A DNA stretch of 64,000 nt from Thermotoga petrophila RKU-1. GTDB lineage: Bacteria; Thermotogota; Thermotogae; Thermotogales; Thermotogaceae. The translations under genes were made by a program, and so were the position numbers. A model generated the notes under the pieces. It was not told the origin of the DNA and did not search any database. It was given only the letters and a program-made list of their open reading frames with translations. Below, piece by piece: positions 51,980-60,807 of the stretch (positions are counted from its first letter, which is position 1; each line of letters starts with the position of its first letter). The DNA lies in the NCBI RefSeq assembly GCF_000016785.1, contig NC_009486.1, forward strand, positions 1,488,001 through 1,552,000. Reading direction: 5' to 3'.

Positions 51980-52951
51980 GTGGCTGAAGTGGTACTGGAT
52001 GTCAGAGATCTGAGAATTTATTACAGAACCCTCTACGGCTACGTGAAGGCCGTTGATGGGGTGAGTTTCGATATAAAAAGAGGTGAAATCCTTGGAATTG
52101 CGGGTGAATCTGGCTGTGGAAAGTCCACTCTTGGAAACGGCTTGATCCTTTTGAAACCTCCCATGAAGTACATGGGAGGAGAAGCGATCCTCGATGGAAA
52201 GAACATCATGGCACTATCTCCAAAAGAGCTCAGGAAAGTGAGGTACGAAAAGATCTCCATCATACCACAGTATGCCATGGACGCTATGAACCCGACGAAA
52301 AAGATAAAACAGATCATAGACGACCTTCTGCACGAACACGGAGAAAGTTTTGAAAGAAAAAAAGATGTTATCGAGGAAAGGCTCGAGATCGTCAACCTTG
52401 GAAAGAAAGTTCTAAACATGTATCCGATCGAACTCTCTGGAGGAATGAAGCAGAGAATGGTGATGGTGATCTCTACATTGATGAATCCCGATGTCCTCAT
52501 AGCCGATGAGATCACATCAGCCCTGGATGTGAGTTCTCAAAGATCGGTTATACAGATGCTTTATGAGATGAGAGAAAAGGAAATCATGGGATCACTCGCG
52601 TTCATAACACACGATCTCTCGGTCCTTTATCAGATCGCAGACAAGGTGATGGTGCTCTACGCGGGAAGAGTGGCGGAAATCTCTCCAATGGAAGACATCA
52701 TCCAAGAACCCCTTCACCCTTACACCAAGATGCTTCTTTCTTCACTTCCGAAGATAGGTGTCAGATATTCCCAGACGAAGCTCAAGGGAATCCCGGGATA
52801 TCCACCCAGTCTTCTCAACATAGGACCGGGATGTAGATTCAGAGACAGGTGTCCTTACGCGTTCGAGAAGTGTGAACAGGATCCACCAGTGTTCGACGTT
52901 GATGGGAGAAAGGTCTCATGCTGGCTTTTCGAAAGAGGTGATGCAAATTGA
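51980..52951 (+). CDS. Opp-type ABC transporter ATPase (OppD family)
   Basis: First ATPase of the importer, 323 aa. Walker A is GESGCGKSTLGNG, signature LSGGMKQRMVMV, Walker B VLIADEITSALDVSSQ and switch ITHD. The C-terminal oligopeptide/dipeptide extension holds the four-Cys Fe-S/zinc-like motif seen in Opp ATPases (GCRFRDRCPYAFEKCEQDPP). GTG at 51980 is preferred for its fit to the family N-terminus (MAEVVLDVRDL). GTG at 51971, overlapping the previous stop, is possible. Confidence 0.92.
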   Translation: MAEVVLDVRDLRIYYRTLYGYVKAVDGVSFDIKRGEILGIAGESGCGKSTLGNGLILLKPPMKYMGGEAILDGKNIMALSPKELRKVRYEKISIIPQYAMDAMNPTKKIKQIIDDLLHEHGESFERKKDVIEERLEIVNLGKKVLNMYPIELSGGMKQRMVMVISTLMNPDVLIADEITSALDVSSQRSVIQMLYEMREKEIMGSLAFITHDLSVLYQIADKVMVLYAGRVAEISPMEDIIQEPLHPYTKMLLSSLPKIGVRYSQTKLKGIPGYPPSLLNIGPGCRFRDRCPYAFEKCEQDPPVFDVDGRKVSCWLFERGDAN

Positions 52952-53895
52952 GTCTTCTGAAGGTTCAAAATTTGACGAAGGAATTCCCTCTTGGTTTCTT
53001 CGGTAAGGAAAGACTCAAAGCGGTTGATGACGTTTCTTTTGAAATAGAGCGATCCAGGATCGTATCTCTCATAGGAGAGAGTGGAAGCGGAAAGACCACC
53101 GTGGGTAAGCTCATCCTGAAACTCATAAGACCTTCATCTGGTCAGATACTGTTCAACGGAAGAGACATAACTCAAATAAAAGGAAGAGAACTCAGAGAAT
53201 ACTACAGAAAAGTACAGGGAGTCTTTCAGGATCCGTTCTCATCTTTCAACCCCATATACAAAATAGACAGGGTTCTGGACATGGTGTTTGAGGAATTCTT
53301 CCCGGGCACCCCCGCTTCTGAAAGAAGAACCAAGATGGAAGAAGTGATCGCTTCGGTTGGAATGAACCCACGTGAAATCTTAGGAAAATACCCGCATCAG
53401 CTCAGTGGAGGACAGCTTCAGAGAATACTCATCGCGAGAACGCTCCTTCTCAACGTGGAACTTCTGATAGCCGATGAGATCATCAGCATGCTCGACGCTT
53501 CAACGAGGGTGGACATATTGAATCTTCTCGGTGATCTGCGTGAGAGAGGAATGTCCGTTATCTTTATCACACACGACCTTTCACTTGGATATTACATCAG
53601 CGACGAGACTTTCATCATGTACAGGGGTAACATAGTGGAGATGGGAGACACCGAGAAGGTTTTTCACAACCCGATTCATCCTTATACTAAGATGCTCCTC
53701 GAATCCGTTCCGGAGATAGACAGAAAGTGGGATCTCAGCAAGAGATTCATCCTGGAACTCGTCTCTTCGTCTAACGCACCGTGCAAGTACTACGACAGGT
53801 GTCCTATAAGGGATGAAAGGTGTCTTGTTCAAAAGCCGGAGATGGTAGAGGTAGAGAAGAACCATAAAGTACTCTGTCTGAAGGCAGGGGATTGA
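52948..53895 (+). CDS. Opp-type ABC transporter ATPase (OppF family)
   Basis: Second ATPase, 315 aa. Walker A is GESGSGKTTVGKL, Q-loop GVFQDPFSSFNPIYKI, signature LSGGQLQRILIART, Walker B LLIADEIISMLDAST. In both ATPases of this system the residue after DE is Ile rather than the usual Pro. The C-terminal Cys cluster reads CKYYDRCPIRDERC. The TTG start overlaps the previous stop, with GAGGTGATG 8 nt upstream. Confidence 0.92.
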   Translation: MSLLKVQNLTKEFPLGFFGKERLKAVDDVSFEIERSRIVSLIGESGSGKTTVGKLILKLIRPSSGQILFNGRDITQIKGRELREYYRKVQGVFQDPFSSFNPIYKIDRVLDMVFEEFFPGTPASERRTKMEEVIASVGMNPREILGKYPHQLSGGQLQRILIARTLLLNVELLIADEIISMLDASTRVDILNLLGDLRERGMSVIFITHDLSLGYYISDETFIMYRGNIVEMGDTEKVFHNPIHPYTKMLLESVPEIDRKWDLSKRFILELVSSSNAPCKYYDRCPIRDERCLVQKPEMVEVEKNHKVLCLKAGD

Positions 53896-53896
53896 A

Positions 53897-54883
53897 GTGC
53901 CCTCTATCAAAGATGTAGCAAGGCTCGCTGGTGTTTCTATAGCAACTGTTTCGCGCGTGATAAATGGTTATGATAACGTCTCGGAAGAGACGAGAAAGAG
54001 AGTAATCGACGCCATCAGAAAGCTCAACTATCACCCTGTGTACGCTGTGAAGGGGGCTGTTTTAAAGAGAACTATAGGAGTTCTCGTCCCCAACTTTGGG
54101 GGCTTTCACTACAACGAGATATTGACGGGCATAGAAAAAGAAGCGATAAAGAGAGACTTCACCCTCATGATTTCAACAACACTTCACAGGACCTCTGTGG
54201 AGCTGGAAAGACTGGAGGTTTTCTTTGCGAAAAGAGTGGATGGTATCATAGTCTGCTCGTCGAAGAAGGACGAGGAACAACTCGAAAGATTGATAAAGAG
54301 TGCCATTCCAGTTGTTGTGGTGGACAGGGAAGAACCGGAGATCAGGCTCGACAACGTTGGCATCGACAACTACGCCGCTGGAAGGATGTGTGCGAAGTAC
54401 CTTCTGGAAAAGGGGCACAGAAAGGTTCTCCTTTTGAAGGGTAGAAAAGACATTTATTCTTTTTCCGACAGAGAAAGAGGTTTCATAGATTACAGCACAA
54501 GACACGGAATAGATGTGAAAGTCACACCATGCGGTTATTTCGCTGAACACGGCTACCACGCGGTGGAAAGGTACCTGAAAAAACACGGCAGGGATTTCAC
54601 TGCGATCTTTGCAATAAACGATCTTTCGGCCTTCGGTGCGCTCAAAGCACTTCACGATCTTGGTGTATCTGTTCCAGATGAAGTTTCTGTCATGGGATTC
54701 GACGACGATCCCATATCGAGCTATACCATTCCTCCACTCACCACGGTGAGACAACCGAGGGAAGAGATGGGAAGAGTGGCCTTTGAGATTCTTTACGAGA
54801 GACTTTCCGGGAAGAAAGGGGTTGCGAGAAGAGTCGTTCTACCTGTTGAGATCATCGAAAGAGAATCCGTGAAACAACTATAA
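53897..54883 (+). CDS. LacI-family transcriptional regulator (mannan locus)
   Basis: A 328-aa repressor. The HTH and hinge are SIKDVARLAGVSIATVSRVINGYDNVSEETRKRV, followed by GVLVPNFGGFHYNEILTGIEKEA in the sugar-binding domain and the usual GFDDDPISSYTIPPLTTV. GTG at 53897 has AGGGGATTGAA upstream and starts 1 nt after the OppF-type gene, so it belongs to the importer operon. It probably regulates that operon, possibly at GAGATAGCGATCTC (48364-48377). Gluco- or manno-configured sugars are plausible effectors. Confidence 0.9.
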   Translation: MPSIKDVARLAGVSIATVSRVINGYDNVSEETRKRVIDAIRKLNYHPVYAVKGAVLKRTIGVLVPNFGGFHYNEILTGIEKEAIKRDFTLMISTTLHRTSVELERLEVFFAKRVDGIIVCSSKKDEEQLERLIKSAIPVVVVDREEPEIRLDNVGIDNYAAGRMCAKYLLEKGHRKVLLLKGRKDIYSFSDRERGFIDYSTRHGIDVKVTPCGYFAEHGYHAVERYLKKHGRDFTAIFAINDLSAFGALKALHDLGVSVPDEVSVMGFDDDPISSYTIPPLTTVRQPREEMGRVAFEILYERLSGKKGVARRVVLPVEIIERESVKQL

Positions 54884-54908
54884 AAGCCCCTCCGAAGAGG
54901 GGCTTTTT
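54882..54908 (+). terminator. Terminator of the oligosaccharide importer operon
   Basis: Hairpin AAAGCCCCTC-CGAA-GAGGGGCTTT followed by TT, beginning at the LacI stop codon. The minus-strand pseudogene reading frame ends within it. Confidence 0.85.
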
Positions 54909-55190
54909 CATCTTTCCTTTCTCAGGTACATGTCTATTCATTTTGCTGCGGTATATCCATCTGCAATACCGGGAATGATATCCGGACCGTGGACGATGTC
55001 TCCTTCTGTGAACAACCATTCCACAGGGATCTGGTTGTACTCGTTTGTTTTGATCCTTCCCCTGACGAATTCGAATTTGCTCCGTATTTCTTCGGGCGAG
55101 TAAGAATAATCCGGTCTTCCTTCGGATTTATAGCGTCCCTCTTTTCAAGATCCTCTTCATTATGTAAATCAAACACAGAAATATTCATTT
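54908..55190 (-). pseudogene. C-terminal remnant of a GltD-like NADPH oxidoreductase (glutamate synthase beta-type)
   Basis: No intact gene lies here, but one minus-strand frame from about 55130 to 54941 reads YSPEEIRSKFEFV, then VEWLFTEGDIVHGPDIIPG and IADGYTAAK. This is the C-terminal FAD-binding signature of GltD/glutamate-synthase-beta proteins. An in-frame TGA at 54938-54940 stands where Gly is expected; beyond it the frame continues IDMYLRKER to a second TGA at 54908-54910. Upstream another stop closes the frame, so the N-terminal part is lost and a frameshift is likely. From memory, T. maritima has a glutamate synthase beta-like gene next to this LacI gene, at the end of a large NADH-dehydrogenase/Mbx-like cluster. 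The rest of 54884-55353 holds only the promoter/operator of the next operon. Confidence 0.75.
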
Positions 55191-55258
55191 TTTTGCTGTA
55201 AAAGTCGATCTCAAGAAATTATTTGGAAATAACATCGAAAATCTCCTCGGGATATCGT

Positions 55259-55293
55259 TTGACATCGCGGTAACTTTCACGGTAACGTTTACG
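55259..55293 (+). promoter_or_regulatory. Promoter and LacI-type operator of the galactan importer operon
   Basis: TTGACA (55259-55264) with an 18-nt spacer to TAACGT (55283-55288). The -10 lies inside CGGTAACGTTTACG (55280-55293), which has the same core (CG-N2-AACGTT-N2-CG) as the perfect palindrome CGTGAACGTTCACG before the beta-galactosidase gene. A second CGGTAAC half-site lies at about 55268. The LacI protein encoded at 62644 is the likely ligand-responsive repressor. Confidence 0.55.
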
Positions 55294-55353
55294 TATGGTA
55301 ATATCTATCTGGATGGTATTGGAACACTCGATATCTAAGGAGGTGAAGGTGGT

Positions 55354-56529
55354 ATGAAAAAATTTCTGGTGATCGCTTTGCTTGTCGTTTCCCTCGTTGT
55401 CCTCGCTCAGCCGAAACTCACCATCTGGTGCTCTGAGAAGCAGGTCGATATCCTTCAAAAACTCGGAGAGGAGTTCAAGGCAAAGTACGGCGTAGAGGTT
55501 GAAGTGCAGTACGTGAACTTCCAAGACATCAAGTCCAAGTTCCTCATAGCAGCTCCTGAAGGACAGGGTGCGGATATCATCGTTGGAGCACACGACTGGG
55601 TAGGCGAACTCGCAGTCAACGGTTTGATCGAACCCATTCCGAACTTCAGTGATCTGAAGAACTTCTATGAAACTGCCCTCAACGCGTTCTCTTACGGTGG
55701 AAAACTCTACGGTATTCCCTACGCCATGGAAGCAATAGCACTCATCTACAACAAGGACTACGTTCCTGAACCCCCAAAGACCATGGACGAACTCATAGAG
55801 ACAGCAAAACAGATCGATGAAGAATTTGGAGGAGAAGTGAGAGGTTTCATCACCTCAGCGGCCGAGTTTTACTACATTGCTCCTTTCATTTTCGGATACG
55901 GTGGATACGTATTCAAACAGACAGAAAAAGGACTGGACGTCAACGATATCGGACTGGCCAACGAAGGAGCCATCAAGGGTGTGAAACTCCTCAAAAGATT
56001 GGTTGATGAGGGAATACTGGATCCCAGTGACAATTATCAGATCATGGATTCCATGTTCAGGGAAGGCCAGGCGGCGATGATCATCAACGGACCGTGGGCC
56101 ATTAAGGCGTACAAGGATGCAGGAATAGACTATGGTGTAGCCCCAATCCCCGATCTGGAACCTGGCGTTCCTGCAAGACCTTTCGTTGGGGTCCAGGGCT
56201 TCATGGTGAACGCAAAATCCCCAAACAAACTCCTTGCCATCGAATTCCTGACCAGTTTCATTGCAAAAAAGGAAACGATGTACAGAATCTACCTTGGAGA
56301 TCCAAGACTTCCCTCCAGAAAGGACGTGCTCGAACTTGTGAAAGATAACCCAGACGTAGTTGGCTTCACACTGAGCGCAGCCAACGGTATTCCAATGCCC
56401 AACGTTCCACAGATGGCCGCTGTCTGGGCCGCTATGAACGATGCGCTCAATCTCGTTGTGAACGGAAAAGCAACGGTCGAAGAAGCGCTCAAAAACGCCG
56501 TTGAAAGAATCAAAGCTCAGATTCAGTAA
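55354..56529 (+). CDS. malE: Maltose/galactan-type ABC solute-binding protein (MalE-like)
   Basis: A 391-aa binding protein. The Sec signal is MKKFLVIALLVVSLVVLAQ. The mature chain has LTIWCSEKQVDILQKLGEEFKAKYGVEVEV, GADIIVGAHDWVGELAVNGLIEPI, ALIYNKDYVPEPPKTMDELIE, AAMIINGPWAIKAY and VGVQGFMVNAKSPNKLLAIEFL, all typical of MalE. T. maritima-type MalE2 proteins bind maltose and longer glucans, but the galactanase downstream raises the option of galactooligosaccharides. AAGGAGGTGAAGGTGG precedes the ATG. Confidence 0.92.
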   Translation: MKKFLVIALLVVSLVVLAQPKLTIWCSEKQVDILQKLGEEFKAKYGVEVEVQYVNFQDIKSKFLIAAPEGQGADIIVGAHDWVGELAVNGLIEPIPNFSDLKNFYETALNAFSYGGKLYGIPYAMEAIALIYNKDYVPEPPKTMDELIETAKQIDEEFGGEVRGFITSAAEFYYIAPFIFGYGGYVFKQTEKGLDVNDIGLANEGAIKGVKLLKRLVDEGILDPSDNYQIMDSMFREGQAAMIINGPWAIKAYKDAGIDYGVAPIPDLEPGVPARPFVGVQGFMVNAKSPNKLLAIEFLTSFIAKKETMYRIYLGDPRLPSRKDVLELVKDNPDVVGFTLSAANGIPMPNVPQMAAVWAAMNDALNLVVNGKATVEEALKNAVERIKAQIQ

Positions 56530-56542
56530 CATAAAATTTTAC

Positions 56543-56562
56543 GGGGCTGGGTTTCCAGCCCC
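56543..56562 (+). terminator. Intercistronic hairpin between malE-like and malF-like genes
   Basis: GGGGCTGG-GTTT-CCAGCCCC, 8-bp stem, followed by TTCC rather than a T-run. It is more likely an mRNA-stability or attenuation element than a full terminator. Confidence 0.6.
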
Positions 56563-56588
56563 TTCCATACGTTCAGGGAGGGAAAACA

Positions 56589-58322
56589 GTGAAAAACATC
56601 GTTAAATTGTTTCTCTGGTTTCTTCTTGCCATTTTGAACATCGCTCTCTTCTGGGCAGGTGTTTTTCTTTTCCAGAACGAGTATTACGAACTTTCGATAG
56701 TGCTTTTCTCTCTGTTAGTTCTAATAGATTTCTTCATCATCAACCCAAAGGGATATCCTTACAGATACACCATACCTGCTCTTGTTCTGCTTTTTGTTCT
56801 TGTACTCTATCCGATATACTTCACCTTCAAAGTGGCATTCACCAATTATGGAACGGGCCACTTCATGTCGAGACAGGAAGCTATAGAGAGACTTCTCTAT
56901 GACCCAAATTTTTCCTATGTGGTAGATTCGACTCCTGTTTCATATAAGGTGTTCGTGGTGTACGACGGCCTCTCTCCCACTGATGACTTCCTAATACTTT
57001 TCAAAACGGGAGATACCATTTTCCTTGGTGAAAGACCGAAACCAGTTGTCGCACGAGGTCAGGAGGTTCTCCTGAGTCAGTTCAATCTGGTTCCGATCAC
57101 GGGTGAAACGATCTCACTGAACAGCGACACCTTCAGGATTGTTCCATGGCCTGCGGATCTCTCGGAGATCAATCTTGTAGTACGTGGTGAGAAGACCTAC
57201 AAGAGCTTCTACTCACCCGATGACGAGATTCTGAGGTTGAATGCACCTTACTTCAAGAGCAGAATAGCTCAGGGTTATCTGGTGAACGCAGAATACGTGC
57301 TTCCCGATGGAAAAAAATTGGCCCTGAGAATTGCTCCGGATGGAGAATGGAGATTCATGTACGTGGAGAGGCTCTACAGACTGGCTTACAAAGAAATATA
57401 CGACGGTGTGAAAATGAAGATAAAAACCACAGTAGTGAACAATCTCACGGGAAGAGAAGTGGTAGAACGTGAAGGTGCTTTCTACGATGTGGACGAAAAT
57501 GGGAACGAGACGTTCCTTGTTGGATTCATAGATTTTGTGGGATGGAAAAACTTCCTGAGGATCGTTAAAGATCCAAAGGTTTCCGGTCCTTTCTTCAGAA
57601 TATTTCTCTGGACTTTCGTGTGGGCTGTTCTCAGCGTGGTCCTTTCCCTCGCTGTGGGACTTCCGTTTGCGCTTGTTTTGAACAACCCAAGACTCAAGGG
57701 AAGAAACCTCTACAGGACGCTTCTGATCATTCCCTGGGCCATTCCAGTTTTCATTTCGGCTCTGGTCTGGCGCAATGGACTTCTGAACGAGTCTTACGGT
57801 GTGATCAACAAGTTCCTTTTACCTCTTTTTGGCCTCGAACCAATAAAATGGTTCAACGATCCCTTCTGGGCACGTGTGGGAGTCCTTCTCGTCAACGTCT
57901 GGCTCACGTTTCCGTACATGATGACGATCTCACTCGGTGCCCTTCAGAGCATTCCACCAGAGCTCTACGAGGTAGCGGCAATAGACGGTGCAGGAAGATT
58001 CAGGAGATTCGTACACATCACCTTCCCACTCCTTATGACCATCATTGCACCACTCCTCGTGAGCAGTTTCGCCTTCAGTTTCAACAACTTCACAATCATA
58101 TACCTGATCACGGGTGGTGGGCCTCCAATTCCTAACTCGACCACTCCAACAGGATACACAGATATTTTGATCTCTTACGTCTACAAACTGGCGTTTGAAG
58201 GTGGTCAGGGACAGGACTTCGGTTTTGCCAGTGCCATTTCAATACTCATCTTCTTCCTAGTCGGAGGAATCAGCTTCGTAAACTTCAAGCTGTCTGGTGC
58301 ATTCGAAGAGGTGAGCAGATAA
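56589..58322 (+). CDS. malF: ABC sugar transporter permease (MalF-like)
   Basis: A 577-aa MalF permease. N-terminal helices (about 5-60) are followed by YTIPALVLLFVLVLYPIYFTFKVAFTNYG. A large extracytoplasmic loop (about 95-330) equivalent to the MalF P2 domain contains FVVYDGLSPTDDFLILFKTGD and VVNNLTGREVVEREG. The core follows with RIFLWTFVWAVLSVVLSLAVGLPFALVLN and the EAA loop ELYEVAAIDGAGRFRRFVHITFPLL. Start is GTG at 56589 after GGGAGGG. No MalK ATPase gene follows, so an ATPase must be shared from elsewhere. Confidence 0.93.
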   Translation: MKNIVKLFLWFLLAILNIALFWAGVFLFQNEYYELSIVLFSLLVLIDFFIINPKGYPYRYTIPALVLLFVLVLYPIYFTFKVAFTNYGTGHFMSRQEAIERLLYDPNFSYVVDSTPVSYKVFVVYDGLSPTDDFLILFKTGDTIFLGERPKPVVARGQEVLLSQFNLVPITGETISLNSDTFRIVPWPADLSEINLVVRGEKTYKSFYSPDDEILRLNAPYFKSRIAQGYLVNAEYVLPDGKKLALRIAPDGEWRFMYVERLYRLAYKEIYDGVKMKIKTTVVNNLTGREVVEREGAFYDVDENGNETFLVGFIDFVGWKNFLRIVKDPKVSGPFFRIFLWTFVWAVLSVVLSLAVGLPFALVLNNPRLKGRNLYRTLLIIPWAIPVFISALVWRNGLLNESYGVINKFLLPLFGLEPIKWFNDPFWARVGVLLVNVWLTFPYMMTISLGALQSIPPELYEVAAIDGAGRFRRFVHITFPLLMTIIAPLLVSSFAFSFNNFTIIYLITGGGPPIPNSTTPTGYTDILISYVYKLAFEGGQGQDFGFASAISILIFFLVGGISFVNFKLSGAFEEVSR

Positions 58323-60793
58323 TGGTGCAGAGAAGAGGGAATATCTTTACACACATCTTTCTCATTTTCATAATTGCGGTGATTCTGTTTCCCGTTGTCT
58401 GGGTAGTAACAACGTCTCTCAGAAGAGATGAAGCGGCCTTTTCCTCGAAACTGTTCACGTCACGACTGACTCTGCAACACTACAGGGATCTTGTGGCACC
58501 CGAAAAGAATCTTCCTTTTCTCGTGCAGGATCTCCAGGCAATGATTTCAAAGGTAAAACCTTACGATACCTGGTCTGAGGAAGAACTCAAGGACGCTGTA
58601 GGGAGTTCTATCGAAAAAGTGAAATCCTATCTGTCAGAGACGGAGGCTAGGTTGAACGACGCTGTGAATTCCTTTGAAAGAGTTGATGCTTTTTTGAACG
58701 ATCACTCCGAAGAGATAAAAAACAGAACGATCGAGGAAATGAGGGAACTTCTTTCATCCATCCAGATACCGGATCTGAGTGATTCGGAGGAAAACAGAGC
58801 GGCTCTTTATCTCGTTCTTTCAAAGGAAAGATACAATTCAACAGCTCACAAGGCGTTGAAAGAGTTACTGGAAAGGTTCACGGGTGTTGACACCGGTACA
58901 AGAGACGGATACGAAAAAGCGATAGAGAGTCTGAAAGAAAGCTACGAAAAATTGGCTGATGGATACGATGGACTCATTGAAGAAACTCAAAGAGAACTGA
59001 ATGCTGTGAAAGAGGAGATGTCTTCTCTCAGACAACAGTACAGTGATCTCCAGGATGATGTAATGGAGGCCAATCTCGTGATCGAAAAAGACATAATACC
59101 GGAGCTGGAAAGAATAAAGATCTCACTTTCAGAACTCAACAATCTCAGGGAACAAATAAGACAAACTACGTTGAGAAGTCCATTTCCTGTGGATGATGAA
59201 GAATTCTCCCGAAACATCTCAGAAACCGTTCAGATGCTGAATGAAATCCTCGATGAGATGAGCACCTTCGCTGAATACGATTCGTTGAAAGATTTACTTG
59301 TGGAATTGAAAAAAGAGCTTACAAAACTCTCCGAAGGAAACGAAGATTTGAGAGACCGTCTTCTTTTCTCCGATCTTGTGAAAATCTACGAAGAGTTGCA
59401 TCCAAGGCTCATCAGAATTCTGAAGGAAGCAGTCGAAACTATTGCCAGTATAAAAGACAGAATAACAGTTCTGAGCGTTCTCAATGAACGTCTAAAGGAT
59501 CTTGAAATCCTGGAAAAGGATCTAACTGCGAAAATTTCTGAGTATCAGCAGAAAATTTCTGAGGTTCAGCAGAAACTGTTGGAGCCTCAGAGAACGCTGA
59601 ACCTTATCGTTTTCAGATACAATCTTGAAACAACGATCTCTTCACTTGAAAGAGTTAAAACTTTCAAAAAAACTGATCTCCTCAGATACTCTTCTGCTCT
59701 GAAGACTCTTCGAGATTTCATGAATTCTTACTGGGAAAAAGACGAACTCTACAGCAGGATATCCAGAGTGGTAAAGGAGATGCGATGGATAGAAGAGTAC
59801 AGAGATTTTGCGAGCAAATTCGACGTCTTCCCGGAGAATTTGAAGACAGTACTGAAAGAAATGCACAACTCACTGAGCGACCTCGAAAGATCTTACGGTG
59901 ATCTCGTATCTCTTTCATCTCAGGGAGTGTACGTGTCTTCAAGTGTTCTGAGCAGAATGTATGACATTGTGAAGATGGATTTCGTCAACAAAGTCAGGGC
60001 GAACATGTCAGTTGCATCGAGGCGGGCCGGTAACCTGATTGACCTTGTACCATTCTCCGAAGTTAAGAAAGACCTGAGAAATATAGACAGAGAGCTTTTC
60101 AGAATAGACCAGATCTGGAAACAGAAAACGAAACACTATTTCTGGCTGTGGGTTCTCAACTCCGTGATCGTATCCCTGATAGTGGCATTCATAACAACGA
60201 CCGTGTGTGCTATAGCGGCTTATCCATTCAGTAGAATGAGGTTCTTTGGAAGGCGTTACGGAATCATGGCACTCCTTCTGATACAGATGTTCCCGGGTGT
60301 GATCTTCATGATTGCCATATACGACCTTCTGAACTTCATGGGAAAGTACATTCCATTCATAGGAATTGACACTCTAGGTGGTTTGATCTTCGCATATCTC
60401 ACCAACATCGCTTACAACATGTACTTGATAAAAGGTTTCTACGACACAATTCCCACCTCGCTTGAGGAGGCAGCCATCGTCGATGGAGCAACGCGTTTCC
60501 AGAGTTTCTACAGGATCATAATTCCACTTGCAAGACCAATTCTCACGGTGGTGTTCCTGCTGGTCTTCATTGGAACGTTCAACGAATACGTTGTTGCGAG
60601 GATAATCCTTCAAAATGTGAGGCACTACACGTACGCTCTTGGTCTTCAAGCGTTCGCCACGGGTCCATATGAAACGGAATGGGGACTTTTCACAGCGGCA
60701 GCCCTTCTTGGAATGACACCGATGGTGATTCTGTTCCTCTCACTCCAGAGGTATCTCGTGAGTGGTCTTACAAGGGGTGCAGTTAAAGAATGA
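58322..60793 (+). CDS. malG: Giant MalG-like permease with long coiled-coil insertion
   Basis: An 823-aa protein where MalG normally has about 280-300. Helix 1 is FLIFIIAVILFPVVWVVTTSLR (about 12-34). A charged, mostly helical segment from about 60 to 605 has long heptad-like stretches (TEARLNDAVNSFERVDAFL, LEKDLTAKISEYQQKISEVQQKL). The normal MalG core then resumes with WLWVLNSVIVSLIVAFITTTVCAIAAYPFSRMRF and the EAA loop SLEEAAIVDGATRFQSFYRIIIPLARPI. By topology the insertion sits in the first extracytoplasmic loop, and could form a periplasmic stalk that reaches the toga or catches the binding protein. The ATG overlaps the malF stop (TAATG). The frame is intact; the insertion is not a fusion artefact. 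Confidence 0.92.
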   Translation: MVQRRGNIFTHIFLIFIIAVILFPVVWVVTTSLRRDEAAFSSKLFTSRLTLQHYRDLVAPEKNLPFLVQDLQAMISKVKPYDTWSEEELKDAVGSSIEKVKSYLSETEARLNDAVNSFERVDAFLNDHSEEIKNRTIEEMRELLSSIQIPDLSDSEENRAALYLVLSKERYNSTAHKALKELLERFTGVDTGTRDGYEKAIESLKESYEKLADGYDGLIEETQRELNAVKEEMSSLRQQYSDLQDDVMEANLVIEKDIIPELERIKISLSELNNLREQIRQTTLRSPFPVDDEEFSRNISETVQMLNEILDEMSTFAEYDSLKDLLVELKKELTKLSEGNEDLRDRLLFSDLVKIYEELHPRLIRILKEAVETIASIKDRITVLSVLNERLKDLEILEKDLTAKISEYQQKISEVQQKLLEPQRTLNLIVFRYNLETTISSLERVKTFKKTDLLRYSSALKTLRDFMNSYWEKDELYSRISRVVKEMRWIEEYRDFASKFDVFPENLKTVLKEMHNSLSDLERSYGDLVSLSSQGVYVSSSVLSRMYDIVKMDFVNKVRANMSVASRRAGNLIDLVPFSEVKKDLRNIDRELFRIDQIWKQKTKHYFWLWVLNSVIVSLIVAFITTTVCAIAAYPFSRMRFFGRRYGIMALLLIQMFPGVIFMIAIYDLLNFMGKYIPFIGIDTLGGLIFAYLTNIAYNMYLIKGFYDTIPTSLEEAAIVDGATRFQSFYRIIIPLARPILTVVFLLVFIGTFNEYVVARIILQNVRHYTYALGLQAFATGPYETEWGLFTAAALLGMTPMVILFLSLQRYLVSGLTRGAVKE

Positions 60794-60807
60794 AGGAGGT
60801 TGGTTTG

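Noticed and set aside
54934-55188. An 84-codon minus-strand gene starting MNISVFDLHNEED
   Set aside because: A different frame of the same strand gives a clear GltD C-terminal signature, so this frame is at most the out-of-frame upstream part of a pseudogene.
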